A stretch of DNA of 64,000 bases from Oenanthe sinensis. Its lineage: Eukaryota > Streptophyta > Magnoliopsida > Apiales > Apiaceae. A program made the translations under genes and the position numbers. The DNA lies in the NCBI GenBank assembly GCA_028671895.1, contig CM053799.1:50531455-50595454 (forward strand). Direction: 5' to 3'. Below the pieces are notes generated by a model, which had not been told where the DNA came from, made no database searches, and saw only the letters and a program-made list of their open reading frames with translations. This document shows positions 11,956 through 23,564 of the stretch, one piece after another; position 1 is the first letter of the stretch; each line of letters starts with the position of its first letter.

Positions 11956-12376
11956 CTAAGGAATTAGCTCCCCTGCAACAATGGCAGCCCTAGAGTTCAG
12001 CATCATGCTAGGAGGATTGTCGGCCTCATCCTCTTCAAAAGATTCAACACCTCCCATTGTACCAAGAAGTGAATCAAGTACCAAGAAAGCGATACTTTCT
12101 GCCTGCTCCTCTTCATTTCCAAAACGCTTCGCAGCACTCACAATATGTTTCAATTTATCCATGCTTTCAGGCTTCCCCATTATATTAAAATCTATTAAAT
12201 GCAAGAGCTCTGGAGACACATTTGGCACAACATGCTTTGACTTGGCACAACTTGAGCTCTGGAGAACTTGATGGAGAATTAAACCATGACTCAACTTTCT
12301 CAAATGAATATTCAGATGCTTCATAATGACCACCAAATGATTGTCTCATATTACCCAAACTCCAAAACTTATTCAA
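11956..12376 (-). pseudogene. Fragment of an unrecognised conserved plant protein
   Basis: Two overlapping minus-strand frames appear to be parts of one protein broken by a frameshift at about 12250. The upstream part is KFWSLGNMRQSFGGHYEASE then YSFEKVESWFNSPSS. The downstream part is VPNVSPELLHLIDFNIMGKP, then KHIVSAAKRFGNEEEQAESI, then VLDSLLGTMGGVESF, ending NSRAAIVAGELIP-stop. The composition and helical pattern look like an authentic plant protein exon. I do not recognise the family. It lies antisense to its neighbours at 11.0 and 12.6 kb. Confidence 0.4.
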
Positions 12377-12643
12377 ATCCTCATGATCTCCCTCAGATTG
12401 TCTCCTGGTTATCCTGCTGCTCGGTCAATTCGCAGCTAACAACTGGAGATTTTAACACTTTATCTGCAGTTCCTGTGACAACACAGATAAACCAAAGTGG
12501 TCGGGCACAGATTATGAGCAATTTACAATTCCAGTGACATGGCAAAGCCTATTTCTGGATATAGAAATATGTTATGAATCTGTGTGGTTTTCCCAACAAA
12601 TGATTCAATGTGATTATATACATACTAATTTATTTTAGATTAC

Positions 12644-13306
12644 TTGTTTCTCCATTGCATTCTTATCAGGTTCCAGGTCTCTTGGCCCTCGCAGATCCCT
12701 TTTTCAAGTTCATGGATGGCTTCTCCACAAACTTCTGCCTCTGATGCCAATGTTCACTTCTCTGTCTTTCCCAATACAGAACCCGTAAAACTAACCCCCG
12801 CCAAATATTCATCCGTGCCAAGTTTTCCTGCCATGAAAGTTGCACCAGTTCCGGTTCCTCATGATAGTAGTGCCGCTGCTGTCTGTACTGGTGCGTCGTC
12901 CCAGCTTGATATGGGTACGTGACAGCCATTCCCCGGCCTTCTACTTCGAAGCCTAGAAAGAGAAAGAACGGCACTATTACTGAGGGCTTGGGCAATATCT
13001 CATTGCTAGCTTTAAATCAGGAAGCATCAGTCTGGCATCCCAATGTTAATAATCAGTTTTCTTCTGTTCCTGAGATTGTTGGCCAGAAGTTGTTGCTTCC
13101 TCAAAGTCGGCCAGAAGTTGTTGCTTCCTCAAAGTCGAACAGAATCGGTACAAACTGCTGTTGTCAGTACTCTCTTGTCTACTTCAGTTCTTGTCACAGC
13201 TTCCGATCGCTTCAATTTTGCAAGTATTTCTAGCAATATTCTTGGTGATCAACCTAATAGTGTGGATAAGAATGTAGAGAAGAGTTGCATCTCAGTACAA
13301 ACATGA
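12644..13306 (+). pseudogene. Agenet-domain protein (G2484-1-like) C-terminal fragment
   Basis: After an acceptor-like CAG at about 12669 the frame encodes VSWPSQIPFSSSWMASPQTS, then FPNTEPVKLTPAKYSSVPSF, later TSKPRKRKN and EGLGNISLL, and, after a frame change, STSVLVTASDRF...SSNILGDQ. As I recall them, these low-complexity segments (SPQTS, EPVKLTP..SSVP, KPRKRKK, LSTSV..TAS) occur in this order in large plant agenet-domain nuclear proteins of the G2484-1 type. The agenet domains themselves are absent. The frame is broken at about 12920 and 13140, so this is a relic. A database search is needed to confirm the family. Confidence 0.45.
13082..13137 (+). repeat. 28-bp tandem direct repeat
   Basis: Two perfect adjacent copies of a 28-base unit containing GGCCAGAAGTTGTTGC sit inside the agenet-like fragment. 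The unit is not a multiple of three and therefore shifts the reading frame, consistent with the frame change seen there. Confidence 0.8.
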
Positions 13307-13750
13307 AGTACAGTTGAGGCATCCAATAACACATGATTTTATGAAGCATGCAAATTGATTACGAAAGAGGTTCATTAAAAGAAATTGCAAGAAGTGTACT
13401 AAAACTCCTATATATACATATATATATATATATTCTAACGAAAAAGCTACCAAGGTTGATAGAATCAACCACAACATGTCAAGTACAGGAAGTATACGGG
13501 AAATGTTAAATTGATTACAGAGTTAAATAAATATTTATAATACTTTAATTCATTATATATATAAAAAACTTGCCTTCTTATTTATATGGCAAGTTGTTGA
13601 TCATCAGATTGTTAAATCTAAAATTATACCATCATTAATAATCATAGAAACACATGACAATATATAAAAACAATTAAAATATAGACCCTATCATTTTAGT
13701 AGAAAAGCAGATATATTTATCATAACCTATTTAGTGCTGGTTTACAGTAA
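13307..13750. other. No gene seen; TA microsatellite
   Basis: Non-coding AT-rich sequence. A TA/CA-rich microsatellite lies at 13407-13433. Nothing else is supported. Confidence 0.5.
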
Positions 13751-13960
13751 TTAGTGCTGATAAATACATTCTAATTTTGCTTTAATCTCATCCTTAACTA
13801 TCTTATCTGTCGTCAATGCCAAAGAACTCTCAACTATGTTCTCTCCTTTTTGATTGATGGCTCGAGTCGACAGCAAGCCATTAATTTTGTTAAATGATTC
13901 GTCTTTAACCACTTTTGCTTCACCCACTTATCTACTGCTGTACTCGGAGCTTCAGTAATC
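13751..13960 (-). pseudogene. Unrecognised last-exon-like remnant
   Basis: An acceptor-like TTTTGCAG precedes ITEAPSTAVDKWVK. After a one-base frame change it continues KVVKDESFNKINGLLSTRAI, then ENIVESSLALTTDKIVKDEI, KAKLECIYQH and a stop at 13751. The composition looks like a genuine exon. The family is not recognised. Confidence 0.3.
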
Positions 13961-14174
13961 TGCAAAAGATGATTATACTATGCCTTATGGAACATCATTA
14001 TATGTTGAAAATGATGGATATCAGTTCCTGATTCAGTTAACGAAATTCAGTCCAATCGATTAAATTTTGAGAATGTAATGTCGAAGAAATTGCACTAAGA
14101 GAATGAGAGGTTACAAGTTGAATTGATAAAATATCTTGTAATAAAATAGACTATTCTATTTTGAATGGCTTTAC

Positions 14175-14921
14175 TGTTAGAATTCAAACTCTCTCGTAAA
14201 AAAAAAAAAAAAAAAAGACTGCAGCAACACTGTGTTAAAATAAATGTTGGCTAGTAAATATATAAATATATGCAGTAGGCATATTAGCTGGAGTATGCAA
14301 ATAAAAACATATTCACGCATGTAAACAAAGGCAGCTGTACATGGGGAAGTGGAGAAGCATGCAGATAAGTTCTATAGTAGATACCCAAGCTTCTGGACTG
14401 TATAAACTGATAACAAAAGGTGTGAAACAAAGTCTATGCATGCATGCAACGAATAAATGCAAGGTGGAAGCTAAACATGGTTTGAAGAGTTAGTCAAAGT
14501 TCCTGGAAATAAGGTGGGCTACATGCTAAAGAAGCAGAAGGAATAACACTATCCAGATTAAGAAAAATAAAAGGTGGTCATGCAGTCTTCCTTAAAAGCT
14601 GGCCTTAATAAATACAGTAATACACTGATGTATGCCATGACGTTTAGCTTGTTCTCTGAAAGCTATAAATAGGTTTGTTGTATTTCATTTGAATGTGTGA
14701 GAAAAATAGTTAGACAGAAATAAGAGCAGAAGCTCTGTGTCTTGTACTGGTAAAAAGGCTGCAGCCTTCGTATGTATATCAAATACTAGTTGTACCTTGT
14801 GTTTGTTTTGGTGAAATAAAAGTGTTGTGCGTATCAAATTATTTTATACCATACATATAGTTTTATAAAGCAGGTGTTTCACGAGAAAGATATTTGGTGG
14901 AAGCCCATTACGTTTCCAACA
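14175..14921 (+). repeat. Copia-1 5' LTR
   Basis: Begins TGTTAG and ends CCAACA. A TATA box (TATAAATAG) lies at 14664 and an AATAAA polyadenylation-type signal at about 14816. A 19-base A run near the start (from 14198) is shorter and interrupted in the 3' LTR. Confidence 0.95.
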
Positions 14922-14934
14922 AGTGGTATCAAAG
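14922..14934 (+). other. Copia-1 primer-binding site
   Basis: AGTGGTATCAAAG immediately follows the LTR. It resembles the TGGTATCAGAGC site complementary to the 3' end of initiator tRNA-Met, used by most plant Copia elements, with one difference (A for G). Confidence 0.8.
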
Positions 14935-14957
14935 CTAAGGTTCTGTTCGAGAAAAAA

Positions 14958-17900
14958 ATGGCGAATATGATGCAGACCCAAATTCCAAAATTGACGGCTA
15001 CAAATTATGGAAATTGGAGTATTCAAATGAAGGTATTACTCGGTTCCTACGATAACTGGGATATTGTTGAAAGTGGATACAACGAGCCCGAAGATGCTAC
15101 CGCAGAAGCAGCTCTTCCGAATGCCGAGAAGGCGGTGTTAAAGGAGTCCCGGAAAAAAGATAAAAATGCGTTGTTTACTATTTTTCAAGGTGTTGACGAA
15201 TCAACCTTTGAAAAAATTTCTGAAGCCAAAACAGCAAAAGACGCCTGGGAGATTTTGCAGAAATCATTCCAAGGTGTCGAAAAAGTTAAAAAGGTGCGGC
15301 TCCAGGTACTACGCGGAGAGTTCGAAAATTTAAAAATGAAAAGTTCAGAAAATATTGGAGAATTTGTTACGCGTTTGAAAATGGTGACAAATGAAATGAA
15401 AAGGAATGGTGAAAGTCTCGATGATGTTCGGGTGATGGAAAAGCTTCTACGTTCGTTAACACGAAAATTTGATTATGTTGTTACATCAATCGAGGAGTCA
15501 AAAGATTTGTCCAAAATTTCAATTGATGAGCTCGTAGGTTCTCTTCAAGCCCACGAGTCCCGGATGAACCAATATGATGATACAAGCCATTTGGAAAAGG
15601 CGTTGCAAAGTAAGGTGTCCATCGGTGAAAGCTCAGGCAGTAGCAATTATGTTCGTGGAAGAGGTGGCTTTAGAGGAGGCTACCGAGGTGGACGAGGACG
15701 AGGAAGACAACCGTTCAACAGAGGCCAGAAAAATGAAGGTTATCAGCCATCTGGTCGTGGTCAAAATTTTAGAGGCCGAGGAAGAGGCAGTTTTCAACAA
15801 AGAGGTGATAAGTCTCAATTTCAGTGTTATAATTGTAATAAGTATGGCCATTTCAGTTATGAGTGTAGATCCCCGAAGGTGGAAGAAAGTAGTCATTTTG
15901 CAGCAGCAAAAGAAGATAGAGATGTTGGCATTGCAATGTTTCTCACTTACAAAGGAGATGAAGAAGGCAAGAAAAATACTTGGTATCTTGATTCGGGCGC
16001 CAGCAACCACATGTGTGGTCATAAGGATTTATTTACGACGATAGACGACACCATCAGCGGAGAAGTTACATTTGGTGACTCGTCTAAGATTCCAGTCAAA
16101 GGGAAAGGTACTGTTACGATTATATCAAATAAAGGTGATAAGAAATATATAAATGATGTGTATTATTTACCTGCTTTGAAAAATAATATCATCAGTCTTG
16201 GTCAGCTAGTGGAGAAAGGATATAATATTCAGATGCATGATAATTCTCTTATTATCATAAATCAAGCTCGAGAATTAATTGTCAATGTGGAGATGTCAAG
16301 AAATCGTCTATTCACGCTTGATATGCAGACGAAGGTGCATAAGTGCTTAAAGTCGGTCATTAAAAATGACTCGTGGTTATGGCATTTAAGATTTGGTCAT
16401 CTTGGATTTTCTGGCTTGAAATTATTGTCAAAGACAAAAATGGTGGACGGTTTGCCAGAAATCAACGAACCAGAAAATTTGTGTGAAGCATGTGTCAAGG
16501 GGAAGCAACACAGACAAAGTTTTCCCGTTGGAAAATCATGGAGAGCTAGGAGGCCATTGGAGATTGTACACACAGATATAGCTGGTCCATTTGATGTTAC
16601 ATCTCTTGGAGGAAATAGGTATTACCTAACATTTATTGATGATTTTAGCAGAAAAAGTTGGGTTTATATCTTGAAAGAAAAGGCGGAGGCTCTTGATAAA
16701 CTCAAGGAGTTCAAAGCTTTGGCAGAAAAGCAAAGTGGCCAATATTTGAAGGTACTCCGATCAGACAGAGGAGGCAAGTATACTTCAAATCTATTTAAAA
16801 GCTTTTGCAGAGCACATGGAATTAATCATCAGCTGACAACGGCATATACTCCTCAACAAAATGGAGTTGCAGAGAGGAAGAATCGCACCATTCTAGACAT
16901 GGCAAGGAGTATGGTGAAAGCGAAGCACATGCCAAGAACTTTCTGGGCTGAAGCTGTTCAATGTGCAGTATATTTGTTGAATCGTTGTCCAACAAAAAAG
17001 TGTCAAAAACAAAACTCGAAATGAAGCATGGAGTGGAAGCAAACCATCAGTTGGACATCTCAGAATTTTTGGGTGTATTGCATATGCACATGTTCCTGAT
17101 CAGAAAAAAAAGAAGCTGGATGATAAAGGCGAGAAATGTATCTTTACCGGATATGACAGGAGAAGCAAGGCCTACAGACTCTATAATCCCCTCACAAAGA
17201 AATTAATCATTTCTCGAGATGTTGAGTTTGATGAATCCGATTATTGGAAAGGGAGCGAAGAGGAAAGAAAAATTGCTGGTTTATTTTTCGATGATGATGA
17301 TGATGACGGTGATGACTCCAACATTGAAGATGGCGGAGAAGATGATCCAACTCCTCCCCAATGTCCAAATCAACAAACTCCTGCTTCAACACCATCGAGT
17401 TCAGAAAGCAGTAGTAACAACAGTAGTTCAGGGGGAGCACCAAGAAAAATGCGGAGTCTGGATAATATTTATGAAGCAACAAGTCCGGTACAAACAACTT
17501 TTGATTATTCATTATTTTGTTTGATGGCTGAATGTGATCCAGTGACATTTGAGGAAGCTTCTGAAGAAAGCAAATGGAACAAAACCATGGATGAAGAAAT
17601 TGTTGCAATCAAGAAGAATGATACTTGGGAGCTCATAGATCTTCTAGAAGGACACAAAGCAATTGGTGTCAAATGGGTCTACAAAACAAAGACCAATCAA
17701 GAAGGAAAAGTTGAAAAGTACAAGGCAAGGCTGGTTGCTAAAGGCTACAAGCAGAGATACGGGATTGACTACGATGAGGTATTTACTCCAGTTGCAAGAG
17801 TTGATACCATACGACTTCTCACAGCAATTGCAGCTCAGAATCAGTGGAAGATTTATCAGATGGATGTGAAGTCAGCATTCTTGAATGGCTATCTCGAAGA

Positions 17901-19068
17901 AGAAGTCTATATTGAGCAGCCTCAAGGATATGTTCAGAATGGCCAGGAAGATAAAGTCTACAGACTGAAGAAAGCCTTATATGGTTTGAAGCAAGCTCCG
18001 CGAGCATGGAACACAAGGGTTGATGAATATTTTCAGAAAAATGGTTTTGTGAAGAGTCCGTATGAGCATGCCCTCTACACAAAAACAAATTCAGGGGGAG
18101 ATATTATGATCGTCTGCTTATATGTGGATGACATGATCTTTACCAGAAATAACCCTGGTATGTTCGATGATTTTAAGAAAGTTATGACTAACGAATTTGA
18201 GATGACAGATATTGGTCAAATGTCTTACTTTCTTGGAGTCGAAGTCAAGCAAAGCAAAGATGGGATTTTTATGTCACAGAAAAAATATGCAGAGCAGATT
18301 TTAAAGAAATTTAGAATGGAGGAATGCAAGCCGGTGAGCACACCAACAGAAGTAAGCATAAAGCTCAGAATTGATTCAATGAGGGAGTCGGTAAATCCGA
18401 CATTGTTCAAAAGTTTGGTTGGAAGTCTGAGGTACCTAACTTTTACTCGTCCAGATATCATGTATGCAGTTGGACTGGTTAGTAGGTACATGGAAAAGCC
18501 GAAGCAAGATCATTTTATGGCAGCTAAAAGAATTTTGAGATACATTAAAGGTACACTTGATCATGGTTTATTTTACACTCATTCTAAAAATTCCAAATTA
18601 GTTGGCTATTCAGACAGTGATTATGGTGGTGATTTGGATGACGGGAAAAGCACTTCAGGATATGCTTTTCATATCGGTTCGGCAATATTTTCATGGTCAT
18701 CGAAAAAGCAACAGACAGTTGCTCTCTCAACATGTGAGGCAGAATACATCGCAGCAGCAGCGTGCGCGTGTCAAGCTATGTGGCTAAACTACATATTGGG
18801 AGAGTTAAAACTTGCCAAGGAAGATCCGGTTACTATTTACGTGGATAACAAATCTGCTATTTCTCTCGCGAAAAATCCAGTGTCACACAGTCGAAGCAAG
18901 CACATCAACATAAAATATCATTTTATTCGAGAACAGGTAAACGACAAAATTGTGGAATTGGTGCACTGCAGGACTGAAGAAAATTTAGCAGATATTTTTA
19001 CGAAGCCATTGAAGTCGGATGTGTTTTATAAAATAAAAGAAAAGCTCGGAATGCAAAATCGAGTTTGA
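14958..19068 (+). pseudogene. Copia-1 gag-pol polyprotein gene, one frameshift
   Basis: Start chosen at ATG 14958 ([12 protein letters not shown]), the first Met after the primer-binding site. In order: Gag; RGG-rich stretch (about 15645-15800); CCHC knuckle [14 protein letters not shown] (about 15823); protease DSGAS (about 15990); integrase zinc region HLRFGH...CEACVKGK; integrase core [16 protein letters not shown] and GVAERKNR (all three acidic residues present); RT with YVDDM (about 18120); RNase H with SDSDYGGD and STCEAEYIAAA. Frame 1 stops at 17024; the downstream frame is open from about 17000 to 19068. An extra A in the run at about 16991-16996 accounts for the break. All other domains look intact, so the element could still be mobilised in trans. 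Confidence 0.9.
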
Positions 19069-19075
19069 GGGGGAG
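19066..19075 (+). other. Copia-1 polypurine tract
   Basis: TGAGGGGGAG lies directly before the 3' LTR and overlaps the stop codon of the polyprotein. Confidence 0.85.
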
Positions 19076-19818
19076 TGTTAGAATTCAAACTCTCTCGTAA
19101 AAAAAAAAAAGAAGACTGCAGCAACACTGTGTTAAAATAAATGTTGGCTAGTAAATATATAAATATATGCAGTAGGCATATTAGCTGGAGTATGCAAATA
19201 AAAACATATTCACGCATGTAAACAAAGGCAGCTGTACATGGGGAAGTGGAGAAGCATGCAGATAAGTTCTATAGTAGATACCCAAGCTTCTGGACTGTAT
19301 AAACTGATAACAAAAGGTGTGAAACAAAGTCTATGCATGCATGCAACGAATAAATGCAGGGTGGAAGCTAAACATGGTTTGAAGAGTTAGTCAAAGTTCC
19401 TGGAAATAAGGTGGGCTACATGCTAAAGAAGCGGAAGGAATAACACTATCCAGATTAAGAAAAATAAAAGGTGGTCATGCAGTCTTCCTTAAAAGCTGGC
19501 CTTAATAAATACAGTAATACACTGATGTATGCCATGACGTTTAGCTTGTTCTCTGAAAGCTATAAATAGGTTTGTTGTATTTCATTTGAATGTGTGAGAA
19601 AAATAGTTAGACAGAAATAAGAGCAGAAGCTCTGTGTCTTGTACTGGTAAAAAGGCTGCAGCCTTCGTATGTATATCAAATACTAGTTGTACCTTGTGTT
19701 TGTTTTGGTGAAATAAAAGTGTTGTGCGTATCAAATTATTTTATACCATACATATAGTTTTATAAAGCAGGTGTTTCACGAGAAAGATATTTGGTGGAAG
19801 CCCATTACGTTTCCAACA
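19076..19818 (+). repeat. Copia-1 3' LTR
   Basis: Nearly identical to the 5' LTR. Visible differences are GCAGGG for GCAAGG, GCGGAAGG for GCAGAAGG, and a shorter interrupted A run. Confidence 0.95.
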
Positions 19819-19823
19819 TTTAC

Positions 19824-20675
19824 AAATAAAAAAAGAGGGATGGTTTTGTAACACAAAATGCATTTCCATGTACAATTCATAAGGGTAAAATATCGATGAT
19901 TAACGGATCTTCATAGACTTTAGGACACATATTGTAAACAGAATGTTTTAAGTATTAACCTGAACTGTGATCCTAAGTGGCTTTAGAAATACCAGTCGCC
20001 ATGGACATGTAGTATCCAATCTTTGGCTGCAAATGGATCAATTTGTTGACTTAACTCTTCTTGCAAATTTTTGTGTTTTTCAACTTCCTCTTGTTTTTGC
20101 CATGGACATGAGTTGCAATATCCAGGTGCAAAAACATAACTGCATAACTACATCAAATGCGTATAAAGAGTTCCAAACAACTTAATTTTGGTGGAATACA
20201 AATCCAAAACCTTTTCTTACATTCCTCATAGGCTTCCTAAAATCAATCATATATATCCTTAAACCAAAAAAATCAGAAAGTAGCAAGATTATGATTCGAG
20301 CAAAAGCATAACTATATCATGTCTTTCACTAATTTATGTAGTAGTTATCTAGTACTATTAACATATTATCCATGTAAATACACATACACACACACACCAA
20401 GAACTGGTTTATACCACCGGAAACATAATGTAAGAAATGAGGAACTCTGCGAAATGGACACCAACAGTGCTGAAAGCAGGTTCCGGTGGAGTGGTGCAGG
20501 TGGAACTTCCCTCTCCTATGTCAAGCTGGTTTCTTTATTCGACAAAGCCGAGGGATAAAATGGAGGAGATTTGCAGAATTCAACAGCCGACAAAGCTGGT
20601 ACACTAAATTAAAAAGAGATGTTATATACGAACGATAAAAATAGCAAGATGGAAACATATAGTGAATTCTCGTAC
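19824..20675. other. No gene supported
   Basis: Short open frames only, without recognisable motifs. A CA/TA microsatellite lies at about 20378-20398. Confidence 0.4.
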
Positions 20676-20747
20676 CTCAAAGACACCATTTGATATCTCT
20701 AAGATGGAAACATCAAACGTTCCACCACCAAGCTCAAAAACAGCCAT
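20676..20747 (-). pseudogene. Isolated HSP70 exon (mitochondrial-type)
   Basis: On the minus strand, 24 codons read MAVF then [20 protein letters not shown]. This is the phosphate-2 loop of the HSP70 ATPase domain ([10 protein letters not shown]) with the SILEI..GVFE continuation typical of mitochondrial HSP70. A GTACGA donor follows directly. The first Asp of DLGGGT is Glu here. No neighbouring HSP70 exon was found in the flanks, so it is an isolated exon, possibly carried by a transposon. Confidence 0.7.
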
Positions 20748-21258
20748 TAGACAGCAATCTCTTAATAAAAAATATTGTAAATTTAACTCTTTGAGATGTC
20801 ATTAAGTTTTCCCAAACACCTCGCATTTATTTAATATAAAATAAAAATTTTGCTTTTGTTTTTTTGAAAATCAGATGCATTAGAATTCACCAATAGAAGG
20901 CATTATCCCAGTACTACAAAATATTGAGCTTAGTACAAAAGACATTTTTCATACTACCCACTCAATCTATTAGGAGCTTTTAACTTTACATTATATAACG
21001 ATTCCTTATCTTAACCAATCAAAGCTACCTATTGGTTTTAGCAATAGATCATTATCTTCCCCATGCAACTGCACTTTTCTCTTCTTTAGACAAAAAACCA
21101 ATCCACATATCATCCTCTTGGACTACCATTATCAGCTAAAAGCAGTCATCAAAAGCAATTGACAGAGACATTTCCTTCATAATTTCACAGAAGTTAAAGT
21201 CATTTTTAATATTAGAACACATTTAAAAAACTCAATATAGGAACTTGTGAAAGCCTAC

Positions 21259-21375
21259 CTTAAGTGCAACTTGTTTGAGCTTGTTCATTGCTCTAAACTG
21301 TTTCATTCTAGAGAGGACTGCACTGTCTAAACATGTTCTACTTGAGATTTTCACCCAGGAACATGCATCGTCAAG
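21259..21375 (-). pseudogene. Isolated CDPK exon
   Basis: The minus strand encodes [20 protein letters not shown] then [15 protein letters not shown], followed by a GTAGGC donor. This is the junction between the kinase domain and the autoinhibitory region of plant calcium-dependent protein kinases (family pattern [22 protein letters not shown]). The catalytic loop and EF hands are absent. It lies about 500 bp from the HSP70 exon, on the same strand. A further minus-strand stretch at 21390-21540 reads WIQVAKGSEWNYRIEKLVAL and may be another unidentified exon. Confidence 0.7.
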
Positions 21376-21880
21376 GTTTTTATCTTGTTCTTAGATGAGA
21401 TGGTGGGCGAATAGATCACCCCATGTAAGAGCCACAAGACCATTTCACTTGTGCAATGCTACCAGCTTTTCTATTCTGTAGTTCCATTCGGATCCTTTTG
21501 CGACTTGGATCCATTTTGATGCCATGCTGAATGTCATTTTCTTACATAAAATTTAAGCCACCTTATATATCTTGGGCGATAATACTCTCTAAAGTATCAG
21601 TAAAAAATATCCAGACAACAATAAACTGAAGCACAGTAGCAAATTAGAATAATATCCAACATATATGCATAAAACTATTTGATTATTCTAGACTCTAGAG
21701 GCACTTGCAGTGATTTAATTAAGGTTTAAAGGACATGATAGGGTTCAGTTAATTTGATTAAGGTATCCGAACCAGATTAATTTGATTACTTAATATACAA
21801 CAAATGGGATATTTATCGAGAAGGTTTAGAGGAAATGAAAGGGTTTACAATTTTTTATTTGATAGTAAGCAAGGTCTTTA

Positions 21881-22000
21881 ATGGCTGTTTCAGAGCTGGA
21901 CGCTATTAAGGTTCATTCTTGTGATAAATTTCAAGTGAAGAAGCAAGAGCATCATGATGAAGATCACCACTCCGAGCTTACTCTAAGTCGGTTAGATTAG
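21881..22000 (+). CDS. Small 39-residue ORF, unknown
   Basis: Open frame MAVSELDAIKVHSCDKFQVK ending ELTLSRLD-stop, with His/Asp/Glu-rich middle. The composition looks protein-like and GC content is higher than its surroundings. No family is recognised. It may be a first exon of a captured gene. Confidence 0.2.
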   Translation: MAVSELDAIKVHSCDKFQVKKQEHHDEDHHSELTLSRLD

Positions 22001-23157
22001 CCTTTTTTACACAGTTTCAGCTTCATATCCTATGGTTCTGCTGATGTTTTAGGCAGGTATTCATTATATTCACAACCAAGTTGATTAATGATTACTTCAG
22101 GCTTATTTCTACAATTTGCAATATACAGGAAACGGTAGCTGAAATCGGCCAGGAAAATTATTTCTTCCATTCTTCGTTGAAGAGAGAGATCTGTTTCTAT
22201 AAAAAAAGTAGATTTTTCTAGGAGTTATCTTTAATTATTGTTTTATTCATTATGTATGTAAAATTTCTTTGTTGTTGTCATGTTCACCATGTTATCTTCT
22301 GATTAACGCTTATCATCACTTAATTGGTCAAAATTAAAGTTCTGTTCTGTTAACGTTCAGACTCAGGCTCAGGCTCTTCATCTCTAGTCTCTACTACATG
22401 TCTGATCATATATTTTCTAAACAGTTGACAGTATTCCAGATGATTTTGTAATCTTAACTGGAAATTTGTATGCGTTGCTCCGCTTCACTCGCTATTATAA
22501 ATTAAGAAAGAAAATCTAAAACAATATTCCAGATTGTTTTATATTCTCAGCTTAATACTTTTATAGGTTTCTTCGCTTTTAGATAGATAATGTTTCTTGA
22601 CAACTTGATCATTAAAGAGTTGCAGATCTTTTGAACAGAACAGAACAATGCAAATTGTAAATTGACAACTTGGCTTAAAGTTAACTGGGAGAGTCGATCA
22701 ATCATAGCTAACTGGAAAGATGTTTGTAAATTGTTTCAAAACCTAGACTGATTAACAATGCAAATTTAGCCCTCCGTTACCATATTTCCCAAGTAAAAAT
22801 ATTTTCTAAATTAAATATCTTGGGTTAGTTATACATAATATTTTGTACTCTTTTTTATATTAATACAAGTTATAACAAAGCTGTTCAAAACATCCAAACT
22901 TGAATAAATAAAATTTATATTTCATACTTCATGTCTAAAAGCTAAATACCACTCTGCAAAGAAAAGATAATTTAAATATCAATTATTTAGAGGATGGTTG
23001 CATTAATTTTCCTTCCATAATTTTATAATAAGGTTTCTCAAATTGTTCATATAAAATTATTAGTTGGTTCATTTTCAGAGAGGAGTATGTAGTAACTTAT
23101 AAAGCTAGATTGTTCAAGTTTAATAAGACATCATGAAGGTCAAGGACTAAACACTCT

Positions 23158-23564
23158 CCAAACATTTCTAGCCCATTTTGTTCAGAAGATATAGAATTAT
23201 TGTTTTTCTTTATCGTGAAATTGCATTCCAACTTCGAAGTAGCTCTTAGAGACTCATTCGAGTCATCTTTCAATTGTCAAAGTCTTGGTCTTTGTCTTCT
23301 ACTGCTCTAAAAGTGTTTCTAATGCAGTCCACAGATTAGTAAGCAGAATATATGTATGATTATGAATGTTGAAAATATGTTGTGGAGATCAGAGAAAAGA
23401 CTATTACAAGATAGTATATCTAAAATGAGCCCTCTGTATGGAATCTTTTGGAACAAGAAACTCATACCTAATGTATGTATATTCAGGGCTGGAGCTGACT
23501 GTACATGCATCAGAAAAAAGACTACCAGCTAGTAAATTACCACCTCAAATTAGTAGGCTACAAA
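23158..23564 (+). repeat. RLP upstream module, copy A1
   Basis: A module of about 400 bp beginning TTTCTAGCCCATTTTGT and ending near CAAATTAGTAGGCTAC. It recurs at 24701-25103 and, in part, three times upstream of the second RLP gene. No coding capacity. Probable relics of repeated duplication of the RLP 5' region. Confidence 0.75.

Larger units (their letters stand above)
14175..19818 (+). mobile_element. Complete Ty1/Copia LTR retrotransposon, young
   Basis: The element has LTRs of 747 and 743 bp that start TGTTAGAATT and end TTCCAACA, and a perfect 5-bp target duplication TTTAC (14170-14174 and 19819-19823). It has a primer-binding site directly after the 5' LTR, a purine tract before the 3' LTR, and gag-protease-integrase-RT-RNase H in Copia order. 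The LTRs differ by about three substitutions plus poly-A length, so insertion was recent. A single frameshift in the integrase region prevents one continuous polyprotein. Confidence 0.95.

Noticed and set aside
13405..13435. TA/CA microsatellite as a regulatory site
   Set aside because: An ordinary microsatellite without further context. The same applies to TA runs at 23741 and 55411.
16985..17030. Programmed frameshift in Copia-1 integrase
   Set aside because: Plant Copia elements normally have one continuous gag-pol frame, and the break lies mid-domain in an A run. A simple one-base insertion is more likely.
17207..17608. Minus-strand open frames inside Copia-1 (also 15633-16022 and 17819-18491)
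   Set aside because: They are shadows of the gag-pol coding sequence, with no motif and low-complexity composition.
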